From positions 452,500 through 516,499 of the forward strand of contig NZ_CANMKO010000003.1 of NCBI RefSeq assembly GCF_947498515.1: a stretch of DNA of 64,000 bases. The letters are read 5' to 3'. A program made the translations under genes and the position numbers. Of this stretch, positions 44,851 to 58,147 are shown in pieces (within the stretch, counting starts at the first letter, position 1; the number at the start of each line of letters is the position of its first letter). The DNA comes from an uncultured Pelagimonas sp. (GTDB taxonomy: Bacteria > Pseudomonadota > Alphaproteobacteria > Rhodobacterales > Rhodobacteraceae). The notes beneath the pieces were generated by a model, which worked only from the letters and a program-made list of their open reading frames with translations, did no database searches and was not told the DNA's origin.

Positions 44851-44877
44851 AAAGCGCGAGGGGTTTTCACCCCTCGC
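44850..44877 (-). terminator. Terminator of the thioesterase gene
   Basis: GCGAGGGG (44856-44863) pairs with CCCCTCGC (44870-44877) around TTTTCA. On the minus strand it is followed by TTTTT; on the plus strand it may also end the speDE message. Confidence 0.75.
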
Positions 44878-44888
44878 CACATCCCATT

Positions 44889-45311
44889 TTATCGCTTTGG
44901 CGGCAGCGAATAGGTCAGCGACGCATGGGCCACGGGCTCCGCCTGCCCTTCGCTGAACAACAAAACATCCGTCACGCTAAGGGCCTTGCCCAACTTCAAG
45001 ACACGCGCCTCTGCCAAAACATCTGCGCCCGCCACCGGTTTGCGCATGAAATCAATGCTGCAATGAGTGGTGACGGCCAAGGCTTCGCGCCCGACACGCG
45101 CCATGGTCGCCACATAGGCCGCCACATCCGCGAGAGAAAACATCGCCGGGCCCGACACGGTACCGCCCGGCCGCAGATGTTTTTCATCGGCAAACAACCG
45201 CATCACCAAAAGTTCTTCGTCCAACCGATCAATGCCAAACATCCCCTCAACCTGTGGGAAAACTTCTTTTAAAAAGCTGCCCATCTCTGCGGCATCAACG
45301 ACAATCTGCAT
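44889..45311 (-). CDS. PaaI-family hotdog thioesterase
   Basis: This 140-residue hotdog-fold acyl-CoA thioesterase has the motif HLRPGGTVSGPAMFSLADVA holding the presumed catalytic Asp, and the CSIDFMRKPVAG strand. The substrate is unknown. It is divergent from the enoyl-CoA hydratase gene, with only 62 bp between the starts, which suggests a shared promoter region and a common acyl-CoA pathway. Confidence 0.88.
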   Translation of the reverse strand: MQIVVDAAEMGSFLKEVFPQVEGMFGIDRLDEELLVMRLFADEKHLRPGGTVSGPAMFSLADVAAYVATMARVGREALAVTTHCSIDFMRKPVAGADVLAEARVLKLGKALSVTDVLLFSEGQAEPVAHASLTYSLPPKR

Positions 45312-45373
45312 ACTTTCCTCCCTGTTCGCTTGCCGCTACGCTGACCTTGGGACAGCGCAAGGACAAGATCGAA

Positions 45374-46150
45374 ATGTTAGAACGTCGCGACACTAGTGGA
45401 ATTGTTCACCTGCACATGAACGCCCCCAAACGTTTTAATGCCCTGTCTGACGACATGCTGGCGGCGCTACAGGCGCAGATTGACACGCTTAAAACCGATA
45501 GATCGGCCAAGGTTGTGATCCTGTCCGGGGCGGGAAAAGCGTTTTGCGCAGGCCATGATCTCAAGGAAATGCAGGCTGGTCGCGCGCAAGACGACAAAGG
45601 CCGCGCCTATTTTAAAGACCTGTTTACCCGCTGCGCCAAGGTGATGACCGGGCTACAACGCCTGCCCCAACCGGTCATTGCTCAGGTCCACGGCATCGCC
45701 ACCGCCGCCGGATGCCAGATGGTGGCGAGTTGCGATATGGCCATTGCCGCCGAGGACACAAAGTTCGGGGTGAATGGTGTGAACATCGGGTTATTCTGTT
45801 CGACCCCAATGGTGGCGCTAAGCCGAAATATCCCGCGCAAACAAGCCTTTGAGATGCTGACCACAGGAAAATTCATCTCGGCCAAACAGGCCGAGGACTA
45901 TGGTTTGATCAACCGGTCTGTCCCTGCTGGTGATCTTGAGGACGAGACGCTCAAGCTCGCGGAAACCGTGGCGTCCAAGCTCGGCGCGGCGGTGGCGATT
46001 GGCAAAGAAGCCTTTTACGAACAAATGCTTTTGCCACTGGATCAAGCTTATGACTACACCGGTGAGGTCATGGTCGAAAACATGTTGTGGCGTGATACCG
46101 ACGAGGGCATCACCGCGTTTTTGGAAAAACGCCCGCCTGATTGGGCCTGA
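45374..46150 (+). CDS. Enoyl-CoA hydratase/isomerase family protein
   Basis: This 258-residue crotonase-fold enzyme has oxyanion-hole segments SGAGKAFCAGHDLKEM and HGIATAAGCQMVASCDMAI. It has Ala/Gln around the usual catalytic Glu sites (TKFGVNGVNIGLF has no classical Glu), so the exact reaction is unclear; the pattern resembles the enoyl-CoA hydratase domain 3 (ECHDC3-like) group. The start at 45374 (MLERRD) is chosen by homology, with AAGGACAAG upstream. Confidence 0.88.
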   Translation: MLERRDTSGIVHLHMNAPKRFNALSDDMLAALQAQIDTLKTDRSAKVVILSGAGKAFCAGHDLKEMQAGRAQDDKGRAYFKDLFTRCAKVMTGLQRLPQPVIAQVHGIATAAGCQMVASCDMAIAAEDTKFGVNGVNIGLFCSTPMVALSRNIPRKQAFEMLTTGKFISAKQAEDYGLINRSVPAGDLEDETLKLAETVASKLGAAVAIGKEAFYEQMLLPLDQAYDYTGEVMVENMLWRDTDEGITAFLEKRPPDWA

Positions 46151-46210
46151 CATCGCCGCCAAGTCCCACGCCCTCTTGGCAGAACCTCTGCGGTGCTCTA
46201 CATCCGCGCT

Positions 46211-47575
46211 ATGACTGAAAAGCTACATATCGTCGGCGGCGGAATGGCCGGATCCGAAGCAGCCTGGCAGGCCGCTGAAATGGGTGTGCAGGTTGTCCTG
46301 CATGAGATGCGTCCACAGGTGAAGACCTTTGCGCATCGCACTGGAAACTTTGGAGAAATGGTGTGTTCAAACTCGTTCCGGTCGGACGATAGCGAACAAA
46401 ATGCCGTTGGTTTGTTGCATTGGGAAATGCGCGCCGCCAATAGCCTTATCATGCAAAGCGCCGCCAAACATCGCCTTCCGGCTGGCGGGGCCTTGGCGGT
46501 TGATCGCGATCCATTTGCACAGACCATCACCGATCGTCTGATGGCGCATCCGAATATCGAAACCTCTTTTGAAGAGATCACCGAGCTGCCTGATCAAGGC
46601 CAATGGATTTTGGCTACCGGGCCGTTGACGTCAGAGGCTTTGGGGGCCGCGATTCAGGCCGAGACCGGCGCGGATCGCCTGGCGTTCTTTGATGCCATTG
46701 CCCCAATTGTCTATGCCGAAAGCATAGATATGTCAGTGGCTTGGATGCAGTCACGCTATGACAAAGGCGAAACGGAAGAAGAGCAAAAAGCCTATCTCAA
46801 TTGCCCCATGACCAAGGACCAATACGAGGGCTTTATCGATGCTCTTTTGGCGGCGGATAAGACCGAGTTTCATGACGGTGAAACCGCCAAGTATTTTGAT
46901 GGCTGCCTGCCGATTGAAGTCATGGCGGAGCGTGGACGTGAAACCCTACGCTTTGGACCGATGAAGCCGGTTGGCCTCACCAATCCGCACAAGCCCGATG
47001 ACAAACCCTATGCGGTTGTTCAGCTGCGCCGCGACAACGCCTTGGGTACCTTGTACAATATCGTCGGTTTTCAAACCAAGATGAAGTACGGTGCGCAAAC
47101 CGATGTTTTCAAAATGATTCCCGGTTTGACGGACGCGTCTTTCGCGCGTTTGGGTGGCATTCATCGCAATACGTTCCTCAACTCTCCTACGTTGTTGGAT
47201 TCGCAAATGCGCCTGCGTTCGAAACCAAATATTCGCTTTGCGGGTCAGGTCACCGGCGTCGAGGGATACGTTGAAAGCGCCTCAATGGGATTGCTGGCGG
47301 GTCGTATGGCCGCCGCTGAGATGACCGGCGCGCCTTTGACGGATGTCCCACAGGATAGCGCCCATGGAGCATTGATCCATCACATCACCGGTGGTGCCGA
47401 GGCGAAGACGTTTCAGCCGATGAACGTCAATTTTGGCCTGTTCCGCCCGGTCGATGGTTTGAAAAGCGGCCGACGCGGTCGCAAGGATCGCTACAAAGCC
47501 TATACAGATCGTGCAAAAACCGTCTGGACGGATTGGCTCAATGCCCAACCTGAGCAGGACAGCGCAACGGGCTGA
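46211..47575 (+). CDS. trmFO: Methylenetetrahydrofolate-tRNA (uracil-5-)-methyltransferase TrmFO
   Basis: This 454-residue FAD-dependent enzyme forms ribothymidine at tRNA position 54 using methylene-THF. The FAD motif [20 protein letters not shown] is at the start. The [13 protein letters not shown] segment, [18 protein letters not shown] and [11 protein letters not shown] are all family-typical. gluQ begins 5 bp after the stop on the same strand, so the two tRNA-modification genes likely form an operon. Confidence 0.96.
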   Translation: MTEKLHIVGGGMAGSEAAWQAAEMGVQVVLHEMRPQVKTFAHRTGNFGEMVCSNSFRSDDSEQNAVGLLHWEMRAANSLIMQSAAKHRLPAGGALAVDRDPFAQTITDRLMAHPNIETSFEEITELPDQGQWILATGPLTSEALGAAIQAETGADRLAFFDAIAPIVYAESIDMSVAWMQSRYDKGETEEEQKAYLNCPMTKDQYEGFIDALLAADKTEFHDGETAKYFDGCLPIEVMAERGRETLRFGPMKPVGLTNPHKPDDKPYAVVQLRRDNALGTLYNIVGFQTKMKYGAQTDVFKMIPGLTDASFARLGGIHRNTFLNSPTLLDSQMRLRSKPNIRFAGQVTGVEGYVESASMGLLAGRMAAAEMTGAPLTDVPQDSAHGALIHHITGGAEAKTFQPMNVNFGLFRPVDGLKSGRRGRKDRYKAYTDRAKTVWTDWLNAQPEQDSATG

Positions 47576-47580
47576 GATTC

Positions 47581-48423
47581 ATGAATTTCGTAACAAGATT
47601 TGCACCATCGCCAACCGGCCCGCTTCATCTTGGTCATGCTTTTTCTGCCCTTTTGGCACATGACACAGCGCGGGCCGTAGGTGGGCAATTCTTGTTGCGT
47701 ATCGACGATCTTGATCAAACCCGTGCTCGCAGTACGTGGGAAGACCTGATTTATGAAGATTTGGAGTGGCTCGGTATTCGTTGGCATGGCCCGGTGCGCA
47801 AACAATCGAACCACTTTGAGGATTATCAAGACGCAATCAATAATCTTGCCAACAAGGGCTTGATTTACCCCTGCCGATGCAAACGTCGCGACATTGAAGT
47901 GGCGCTTGATGCGCCCCAAGAAGGTGTCCCGCGGTTTGGACCTGATGGCCTGATATACCCCGGCACTTGCCGCAACCGATCCATGCAAGACCGTCAGTCC
48001 GGCGATGCGCTTAGGCTTGATCTTTCTAAAGCCACCCTAGTTGAACCGCTCGCCTTTACCGAAACCGGACAGGCCCATTTGGGCACACATCATGTTACCA
48101 TAGACCACCTGCAAACCCATGTTGGTGATCCAGTGATTGCGCGGTCTGGCATGGCCGCTTCTTATCATTTGGCGGTTGTGATTGACGATGCCGCCAGCGG
48201 GATCACCCATGCCATTCGCGGAGAAGATCTATTTGATGCCAGTTACATACAGCGCTTTCTTCAAGCACAACTGAACCTGCCACCCATTGAATACCACCAT
48301 CACCCCCTTGTTCGGGATGACAACGGCAAACGCCTTGCCAAACGAGACGATGCCCGCGCGATTTCCAATTACCGCGCAGATGGGGCTACGCCCGATTACA
48401 TCCGCAAAATGGTTGGTCTTTAG
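47581..48423 (+). CDS. gluQ: Glutamyl-Q tRNA(Asp) synthetase
   Basis: This 280-residue GluRS paralogue lacks the anticodon-binding domain and attaches glutamate to queuosine in tRNA-Asp. The HIGH-type motif is GPLHLGHAFS, the KMSKS-like motif is KRLAKRDDA, and the Zn-site CRCKRRD/YPGTC region is present. It follows trmFO by 5 bp. It overlaps the convergent hisI by four bases. Its substrate, tRNA-Asp(GUC), is encoded twice at the right end of the window. Confidence 0.95.
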   Translation: MNFVTRFAPSPTGPLHLGHAFSALLAHDTARAVGGQFLLRIDDLDQTRARSTWEDLIYEDLEWLGIRWHGPVRKQSNHFEDYQDAINNLANKGLIYPCRCKRRDIEVALDAPQEGVPRFGPDGLIYPGTCRNRSMQDRQSGDALRLDLSKATLVEPLAFTETGQAHLGTHHVTIDHLQTHVGDPVIARSGMAASYHLAVVIDDAASGITHAIRGEDLFDASYIQRFLQAQLNLPPIEYHHHPLVRDDNGKRLAKRDDARAISNYRADGATPDYIRKMVGL

Positions 48424-48779
48424 ACCATCGGTTTCATCAGCTCGACTTCCTCACCCTCAACCACAGAGGTGTAGAAACACGAGCGCCGATTGGTGTGACA
48501 AGCCGGACCTTCTTGGCGCACAATCGCTAGCAAACAATCGCGATCACAATCGACACGTAAATCGACCAAAGCTTGTGTATGGCCAGAGGTCTCACCCTTG
48601 ATCCAAAACGCCTGCCGCGAGCGCGACCAATAGGTGACCTTGCCTGTTTCAAGGGTTTTGGCCACGGCATCGGCATTCATCCAGGCCATCATCAGCACCT
48701 CACCGGTGCCCTCCTGCTGGGCGATACAGGGGATCAGCCCCTTGTTGTCATAGACCAAAGTCGAAGGATCAAAGGACAT
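48420..48779 (-). CDS. hisI: Phosphoribosyl-AMP cyclohydrolase
   Basis: This 119-residue enzyme of histidine synthesis (third step) has the metal and substrate motifs VDCDRDCLLAIV, GPACHTNRRSCFY and the VTYWSRSRQAFWIKGETSGH stretch. It is a stand-alone HisI without the HisE domain, usual in alphaproteobacteria. It is convergent with gluQ and divergent from the Fe-S scaffold-like gene. Confidence 0.97.
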   Translation of the reverse strand: MSFDPSTLVYDNKGLIPCIAQQEGTGEVLMMAWMNADAVAKTLETGKVTYWSRSRQAFWIKGETSGHTQALVDLRVDCDRDCLLAIVRQEGPACHTNRRSCFYTSVVEGEEVELMKPMV

Positions 48780-48847
48780 AGGTGAAAAACCTTTTGCAAG
48801 ACCGGCGTTGCCCCCTATTTATGGAGAACAGCGATAAAGGAAAAGCC

Positions 48848-49300
48848 ATGTCCGGCGAAAACGATCTGATCAAGCTCTATTCAGGCCAAATTCTTGAACT
48901 GGCGGCGGATATTCCGCGTCTTGGCCGTTTGGATGCCCCGGATGCGTCGGTCAAAAAACGCTCGCCGCTTTGTGGATCAACCGTAACTGTTGATCTGACC
49001 ATGGCCGATGGCAAGGTGAGCGCATACGCGCAGGATGTAAAAGCCTGTGCTTTGGGTCAGGCGGCGGCGTCTATTGTCGGCGGGGCCATTGTTGGATGCA
49101 GTGTCGAACAGATTTCTCAAGCCCGTGACGCGCTTCGAAACATGTTAAAGAAGGACGGTCCGACTCCGGACGCACCTTTTGAAAAACTAGAGGTCCTGCG
49201 CCCGGCAGCGGCGTATAAAAATCGTCACGCGTCCATCCTTTTGGCGCTGGATGCCGCCTCTGAAGCCGCACATCAGGCAAAAGAAGCGCAATCAGCTTAA
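48848..49300 (+). CDS. IscU/NifU-N-like iron-sulfur scaffold family protein
   Basis: This 150-residue protein has Cys residues in SPLCGSTVTVDL and VKACALGQAAASIV, the first two ligand regions of the IscU/SufU fold. The third (usually near the C-terminus, in a CxxL motif) is missing, and the tail is Ala/Glu-rich. It may therefore be a scaffold variant or carrier rather than full IscU. The start MSGEND at 48848 follows AAAGGAAAAGCC. It is not in an isc or suf operon. Confidence 0.8.
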   Translation: MSGENDLIKLYSGQILELAADIPRLGRLDAPDASVKKRSPLCGSTVTVDLTMADGKVSAYAQDVKACALGQAAASIVGGAIVGCSVEQISQARDALRNMLKKDGPTPDAPFEKLEVLRPAAAYKNRHASILLALDAASEAAHQAKEAQSA

Positions 49301-49357
49301 TCCTCCGTTTGCGAAAATCGTCTAACAAGGGCGGTGAACGTGAATTGAGGCGGTTAC

Positions 49358-50761
49358 ATGCACCATACTCCAGAACTCTCTGCACCTAATGCTGCAGAAG
49401 AACTCAGCCTATTGACCAAATCCGCGACAAGCCTTGGTCGTGAGACGGTCGATATTGGTGGGTTTCTGCAGGAACTAGATGACAGATGCCACGCCCAGCT
49501 TGAAAGCCTGAGCGGTGTTCAAAGTCACACAAATAACCTTGCTACAAATAGTGACCGCATGGTTCAAGCCGTTCAACGCATGGCGGAGACAGCCGACGAA
49601 GCTATTGGAAGAGTTGAACAATCTACGGCCTTCATTGCTCAGAATGGTCAAAACGCGCAGGAGCTAGCAGAGTGGGTTCGCTCTGTTCACGCCGAAAGCA
49701 CGACCGTTGAGGAAATGCTTCAGGCTGTGCGCCTGTCGAATACCGAAATTTCCGACATTGCCTGGCAGGTTCATATTCTCGCCGTCAACGCGAAAATCGA
49801 AGCGGCGCGTGCCGGACCGGCCGGTAAAGGGTTTTCGATAGTTGCTGATTCGGTGAGCGAGTTGAGTCAAAAGACCGCTGATGCAGCAGACACAATTTCG
49901 ACAACGGTGAAACGCCTATCGGAATGGATGGCGCGATTGCATCAAGGCGCGCAAACAACGTCCCAAAAAGCTGAGGAAGTCCTCGACCATTCTGCTGAAA
50001 CAGATCAGGCCTTGTCAGAAATTGAAAAACGAATGGGCAGTTTGCGAGATGATGCTCATGGTTTGGCGAAGGAAACAGATGCGGCCAAAGGGTCAGTGGA
50101 TCAAGTCAACGGTGCGGTGCAAGGCATTATGACATCGGTAACGGATGTCACAAGCGGTGTCGAAGAAGCCACGAGACGCTGTGAATCATTGGTCGATACG
50201 TCTGAGCGTATCCTTCAAAACTCTGTCGCTTTGGGAAGCGACGGTGAAGATTCCGGCATGATTACAATGGTCCAGGATTTAGCCGGTCAAATGGTGGGCG
50301 TTTTTGAAGACTCGCTCGCACGTGGGCGGATCTCAATGGACAAACTCTTTGATGACTCATACCGCCCGATCGTCGGCACAAATCCCGAACAGGTGACCAC
50401 AGCATTTACCAACCTAACCGACAGTCTCCTACCTGCAATTCAAGAGCCTGTCTTGGATATGGATTCTAAGGTCGTGTTCTGCGCTGCTATTGATCGAAAT
50501 GGCTATTTGCCAACCCACAACCTGAAGTTTTCACAGCCACAAAGTAATGATCCAGTGTGGAATGCCGGGAATTGCAGAAACCGTCGGATATTTGACGACC
50601 GCGTCGGGTTGAAGGCCGGTCAAAGCCAAGCACCGTTTTTGCTCCAAGTCTATCGTCGGGACATGGGGGGCGGAACATTCGTTTTGATGAAGGATCTATC
50701 CGCCCCAATCACGATCCGAGGTCGCCATTGGGGCGGTGTTCGCATCGGGTACAAATTCTAA
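49358..50761 (+). CDS. Soluble methyl-accepting chemotaxis protein with C-terminal sensor
   Basis: This 467-residue chemoreceptor has no membrane helices. The N-terminal 300 residues are coiled coil with the signalling tip IAWQVHILAVNAKIEAARAG near residue 131-150. The sensor is C-terminal (about 340-467), a Cache-like domain with NRRIFDDRVGLKAG and VYRRDMGGGTFVLMKDLSAP. The order is inverted compared with classical receptors and the protein should be cytoplasmic or cluster-associated. No che genes are adjacent. The cue is unknown. Confidence 0.88.
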   Translation: MHHTPELSAPNAAEELSLLTKSATSLGRETVDIGGFLQELDDRCHAQLESLSGVQSHTNNLATNSDRMVQAVQRMAETADEAIGRVEQSTAFIAQNGQNAQELAEWVRSVHAESTTVEEMLQAVRLSNTEISDIAWQVHILAVNAKIEAARAGPAGKGFSIVADSVSELSQKTADAADTISTTVKRLSEWMARLHQGAQTTSQKAEEVLDHSAETDQALSEIEKRMGSLRDDAHGLAKETDAAKGSVDQVNGAVQGIMTSVTDVTSGVEEATRRCESLVDTSERILQNSVALGSDGEDSGMITMVQDLAGQMVGVFEDSLARGRISMDKLFDDSYRPIVGTNPEQVTTAFTNLTDSLLPAIQEPVLDMDSKVVFCAAIDRNGYLPTHNLKFSQPQSNDPVWNAGNCRNRRIFDDRVGLKAGQSQAPFLLQVYRRDMGGGTFVLMKDLSAPITIRGRHWGGVRIGYKF

Positions 50762-50797
50762 GAAAAAACCGCCGCACTCCGGGGACGGAGGCGGCGG
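50762..50797 (-). terminator. Terminator of the 39-residue gene / candidate small RNA
   Basis: On the minus strand CCGCCGC and GCGGCGG (50791-50797 and 50769-50775) pair, with an inner CTCC/GGAG pair, followed by TTTTTT. Confidence 0.85.
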
Positions 50798-50908
50798 GAA
50801 GTCGTGCGTATTGTTGTGCTTTGGACAGTAGTTTCGGTGACAGGCAGGAAACCGAAAAGGGACAGGCAGGCATCGGGACAGGTGATGCACGTGACCAAAG
50901 TCACAAAC
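50798..50908 (-). ncRNA. Structured 3' UTR, candidate small RNA with CU-rich loops
   Basis: Read on the minus strand, the stretch between the 39-residue gene and its terminator forms GTGAC/GTCAC (50891-50904), then GCATC/GATGC (50870-50888) with loop ACCTGTCCC, and TTCGGT/ACCGAA (50833-50856) with loop TTCCTGCCTGTC. CCTGCCTGTC occurs twice, at 50839-50848 and 50861-50870. CU-rich loops of this kind are typical of anti-Shine-Dalgarno small RNAs (CcsR/cuckoo type). Confidence 0.5.
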
Positions 50909-50920
50909 GCAGGCAGAAAC

Positions 50921-51040
50921 TCAAAGCATAGGAAGATGCAACGCACCGTAGAGAATGACCACAAGTGACACCGCCCCGAGCCCGTCTTTCCACAGCGTGT
51001 TTTGCTGGCGGATCATGGCGTTCTTAACAGTGTCTAACAT
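50921..51040 (-). CDS. 39-residue single-span membrane protein
   Basis: MLDTVKNAMIRQQNTLWKDG is followed by one membrane helix (LGAVSLVVILYGALHL). GGAGGAAACGCC stands before the ATG, which makes translation likely. No family is recognised; similar small proteins occur in the Roseobacter group (recollection only). Its message continues into the structured 3' UTR. Confidence 0.7.
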   Translation of the reverse strand: MLDTVKNAMIRQQNTLWKDGLGAVSLVVILYGALHLPML

Positions 51041-51149
51041 GGCGTTTCCTCCGTTTGTTCCATCTTGTTGCACCTTTGTTCTCACACAATTAACCTTGTG
51101 TAAAGAACTAAATGAGAACAAACGGGAACAAATGCGGTTTCGGATCACG

Positions 51150-55375
<4,226 letters not shown>

Positions 55376-55425
55376 TCACAGATACTGTGATAGGCATGCA
55401 AAGAGCAGAGGTCCAGCGTCAGAAA

Positions 55426-56142
55426 TCAACCGGTCGCAGCTATTGCTTTGGTCTCATCAATAGAGGGTTCAGGATCGCGTAGAACGTAACCACGCCCCCA
55501 TACCGTTTCGATATAGTTGTCGTCGCCGGTGGCTTCGGACAGTTTTTTGCGTAGCTTACAAATGAACACGTCAATAATCTTGAGTTCGGGCTCATCCATG
55601 CCGCCATAGAGATGGTTCAGGAACATCTCTTTGGTTAGCGTCGTGCCCTTACGTAGGCTCAACAGCTCAAGCATCTGGTATTCTTTTCCAGTCAGGTGAA
55701 CGGGCTTACCTGCGACTTCGACGGTCTTCGCATCCAAGTTGACGGAAATCTTGCCTGTACGAATGATCGACTGCGAATGACCCTTGGAGCGACGGATGAT
55801 GGCATGGATGCGTGCGACCAATTCATCCCTGTGAAAGGGTTTGGTCATATAGTCATCCGCGCCAAAGCCGAAGCCTTTGATTTTACTCTGAGTATCGTCA
55901 TCCCCGGAAAGGATCAAGATCGGGGTTTCGATCCGAGCAACACGCAACTGACGCAACACTTCATGCCCATTGATATCGGGCAAATTCAAATCCAGAAGGA
56001 TCAGGTCGTAATCATACAGCTTTGCAAGATCGATACCCTCCTCACCTAGATCCGTTGAGTAAACGTTCAGGTTTGCATGGCTCAGCATCAGTTCGATGCT
56101 CTTGGAGGTTGTCGGATCGTCCTCCACCAACAGAATACGCAT
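55426..56142 (-). CDS. ctrA: Cell-cycle response regulator CtrA
   Basis: This 238-residue OmpR-type regulator has a receiver with the phospho-acceptor Asp51 ([15 protein letters not shown]) and switch Lys in [13 protein letters not shown]. The DNA-binding domain has [20 protein letters not shown] and [21 protein letters not shown], near-identical to known CtrA proteins. In Rhodobacteraceae CtrA controls motility, gene transfer agent and quorum-linked genes rather than essential cell-cycle steps. The divergence region 56143-56235 holds a TTAA-N7-CTAA element. sciP lies directly upstream on the same strand. Confidence 0.97.
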   Translation of the reverse strand: MRILLVEDDPTTSKSIELMLSHANLNVYSTDLGEEGIDLAKLYDYDLILLDLNLPDINGHEVLRQLRVARIETPILILSGDDDTQSKIKGFGFGADDYMTKPFHRDELVARIHAIIRRSKGHSQSIIRTGKISVNLDAKTVEVAGKPVHLTGKEYQMLELLSLRKGTTLTKEMFLNHLYGGMDEPELKIIDVFICKLRKKLSEATGDDNYIETVWGRGYVLRDPEPSIDETKAIAATG

Positions 56143-56193
56143 GTGCTGTCTCCAGAAATTAGCAGGTGTTAACGATACTCTGAAATAAAAAGG

Positions 56194-56208
56194 TTAACGT
56201 GCCACTAA
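56194..56208. promoter_or_regulatory. CtrA-type binding half-site pair upstream of ctrA
   Basis: TTAA-N7-CTAA (reverse TTAG-N7-TTAACC) differs by one base from the CtrA consensus TTAA-N7-TTAA. It lies 52 bp before ctrA and 28 bp after sciP, consistent with autoregulation. Confidence 0.5.
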
Positions 56209-56235
56209 CATAGATCATAACTTGCAAATTTCAAT

Positions 56236-56514
56236 TTAAGGTTGTCGATATTTCTGGACTCGGGTCACTTTAAGCGCATCTTCGCCATGTTCTGTCGCCG
56301 CGCGCATCCATTCCAAAAGCTCTTCTTCGCTTAATCCATAGCGTTCTTGTGCCTGATCCGGGGTCAAAAGCCCGAATTGCACAGCCTTGACCACAGATGA
56401 TTTGCGCGATGCCACCCACCGGCGCGTTTCTGCAGGAGGCAAGTCCGCACGGGTCATCATGCTTCCATCCGGAAGCTTAACTGCACGGGGCCCCTCAATC
56501 TTTTTCAGAAACAT
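56236..56514 (-). CDS. sciP: SciP-like DUF1153 protein
   Basis: This 92-residue DUF1153 protein has the conserved LPDGSMMTRADLPPAETRRW and RYGLSEEELLEWMRA. In Caulobacter, SciP binds CtrA and inhibits its activity at target promoters. The start MFLKKIEGP at 56514 follows GGAG. It is placed just before ctrA in the same direction, so both parts of the regulatory pair sit together. Confidence 0.9.
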   Translation of the reverse strand: MFLKKIEGPRAVKLPDGSMMTRADLPPAETRRWVASRKSSVVKAVQFGLLTPDQAQERYGLSEEELLEWMRAATEHGEDALKVTRVQKYRQP

Positions 56515-56635
56515 TATATACTCCACGTCTCGATTTGAGGCTATCAAGACATGCGCAGTTTAACGGGGACTAAAGCTGCCCCTTGAGAGTAGTTCGATTT
56601 TTCCTATATTCTTGTGCGTCTTCAGGAGATTCTAA

Positions 56636-57778
56636 ATGCCACTCGATCCAAGCCCGCTCAATTCGCTGGGCCTGCCCAAGCCACCGTCCGAAACCCGCGT
56701 TGTCGTTGCCATGTCCGGTGGCGTCGACAGCTCTGTTGTGGCGGCCATGCTCAAGGATGAGGGCTATGATGTGGTGGGCGTAACCCTACAATTATATGAC
56801 CATGGCGCGGCTTTGGCCAAAAAAGGGGCCTGTTGTGCCGGCATCGATATTCACGACGCACGGCGCGTCGCGGAAGAGATGAATTTCCCCCATTACGTCT
56901 TGGATTATGAGAACATTTTCCAAGAGGCGGTGATCGAAGAATTCGCTGATAGTTACCTTGGCGGGGCCACGCCGGTGCCCTGTATTCGCTGCAATGAAAG
57001 AGTCAAATTTAAGGATCTTTTGGAGACGGCCAAGGATCTGGACGCCGATTGCATGGCCACCGGCCACTACATTCAGCGCAAAATGGGCACCAACGGGGCT
57101 GAACTTCATTCAGCGACCGATGCGAATCGCGATCAAAGCTACTTTTTGTTCTCGACCACCCCGGCTCAGTTGGACTTTCTGCGCTTTCCCCTTGGGCATT
57201 TGCCGTCCAAGGACGCGACGCGCGAGTTGGCGGCGAAATATGGGTTGGCCGTGGCAGACAAGCCGGACAGTCAGGACATTTGCTTTGTCCCCGATGGCAA
57301 TTATGCCGGAGTCATTGAAAAACTGCGCCCCGGTGCGGCGGAACCGGGTGAGATCGTGCATGCAGATGGGCGGGTTTTGGGCACGCATGAGGGCGTTATT
57401 CACTACACCATTGGCCAGCGCCGTGGCCTTGGCATTGGTGGTCTGAGCGAGCCCTTATATGTGGTGCGGTTGGATGTTGATTCTAAACAGGTGGTGGTTG
57501 GTCCCAAGGACATGCTGTCGACCCGTACGATTCCTGTGAGGGAAATCAACTGGTTGGGGGATGAACCTTTCACCTCGCAAAAGGAATGGCATGTGGCGGT
57601 CAAGGTGCGATCAACCCGCCCCCCACGCGAAGCGATCATTCGCCCGCTTTCGGAAACAGAAGCGGAAGTTGAACTTATCACACCGGAAGAAGGCGTCAGC
57701 CCCGGTCAGGCCTGTGTGTTCTATGACACCGACAGTTCGCGAATTTTCGGCGGTGGCTGGATCTGGCGTGGGTATTAA
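56636..57778 (+). CDS. mnmA: tRNA-specific 2-thiouridylase MnmA
   Basis: This 380-residue enzyme thiolates U34 of tRNA. The PP-loop is [14 protein letters not shown]. The two catalytic Cys are in [13 protein letters not shown] and [10 protein letters not shown]. The C-terminal INWLGDEPF and [16 protein letters not shown] domain is complete. TCAGGAGATTCTAA precedes the ATG. Confidence 0.97.
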   Translation: MPLDPSPLNSLGLPKPPSETRVVVAMSGGVDSSVVAAMLKDEGYDVVGVTLQLYDHGAALAKKGACCAGIDIHDARRVAEEMNFPHYVLDYENIFQEAVIEEFADSYLGGATPVPCIRCNERVKFKDLLETAKDLDADCMATGHYIQRKMGTNGAELHSATDANRDQSYFLFSTTPAQLDFLRFPLGHLPSKDATRELAAKYGLAVADKPDSQDICFVPDGNYAGVIEKLRPGAAEPGEIVHADGRVLGTHEGVIHYTIGQRRGLGIGGLSEPLYVVRLDVDSKQVVVGPKDMLSTRTIPVREINWLGDEPFTSQKEWHVAVKVRSTRPPREAIIRPLSETEAEVELITPEEGVSPGQACVFYDTDSSRIFGGGWIWRGY

Positions 57779-58147
57779 ATGAGGACAGGCGTGACACGTT
57801 CTGCGTGTACGCCAAACCCGTTTAACAACCGATTTCGACCCAATGCCCGCCCGGTTAGCAAGGTATCACCGCAACGAGCGCGCAACTTTGCCTAAGGCAA
57901 TCGGTACAAAACGTTGTGAGTTTGGGGGAGTTTGGTCTCGGGTCGTTCCGCTCGGGATTTAGAGGTGAGTCCACCAATCTGTACAAAACACCCCGAGTTT
58001 AGGGGAGAATGGCTTTGGCGGTTAAGGACCGGCGGAATGAGGGGCCAGCCTCACTTTGTCAGACGGGCCAATCCCCCCGAAGTTTGACCAGTGAGATAAA
58101 ACTTGGGGCGTCAAAAACGGGCGCAGATTTTTCGAGGGACCGAATTT
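57779..58147. other. 369-bp intergenic stretch with an imperfect direct repeat
   Basis: No gene is seen. It contains a 32-base sequence in two copies (57904-57935 and 57981-58012) and the short inverted elements CCCCGAAGTTT / AAAACTTGGGG near 58076-58106. It may hold a non-coding transcript or regulatory sites. Confidence 0.4.
57904..58012. repeat. Two copies of a 32-base direct repeat
   Basis: The copies share GTACAAAAC, GAGTTT, GGGGAG and TGG, with 24 of 32 bases identical. Starts are 77 bp apart (57904 and 57981). Confidence 0.55.
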
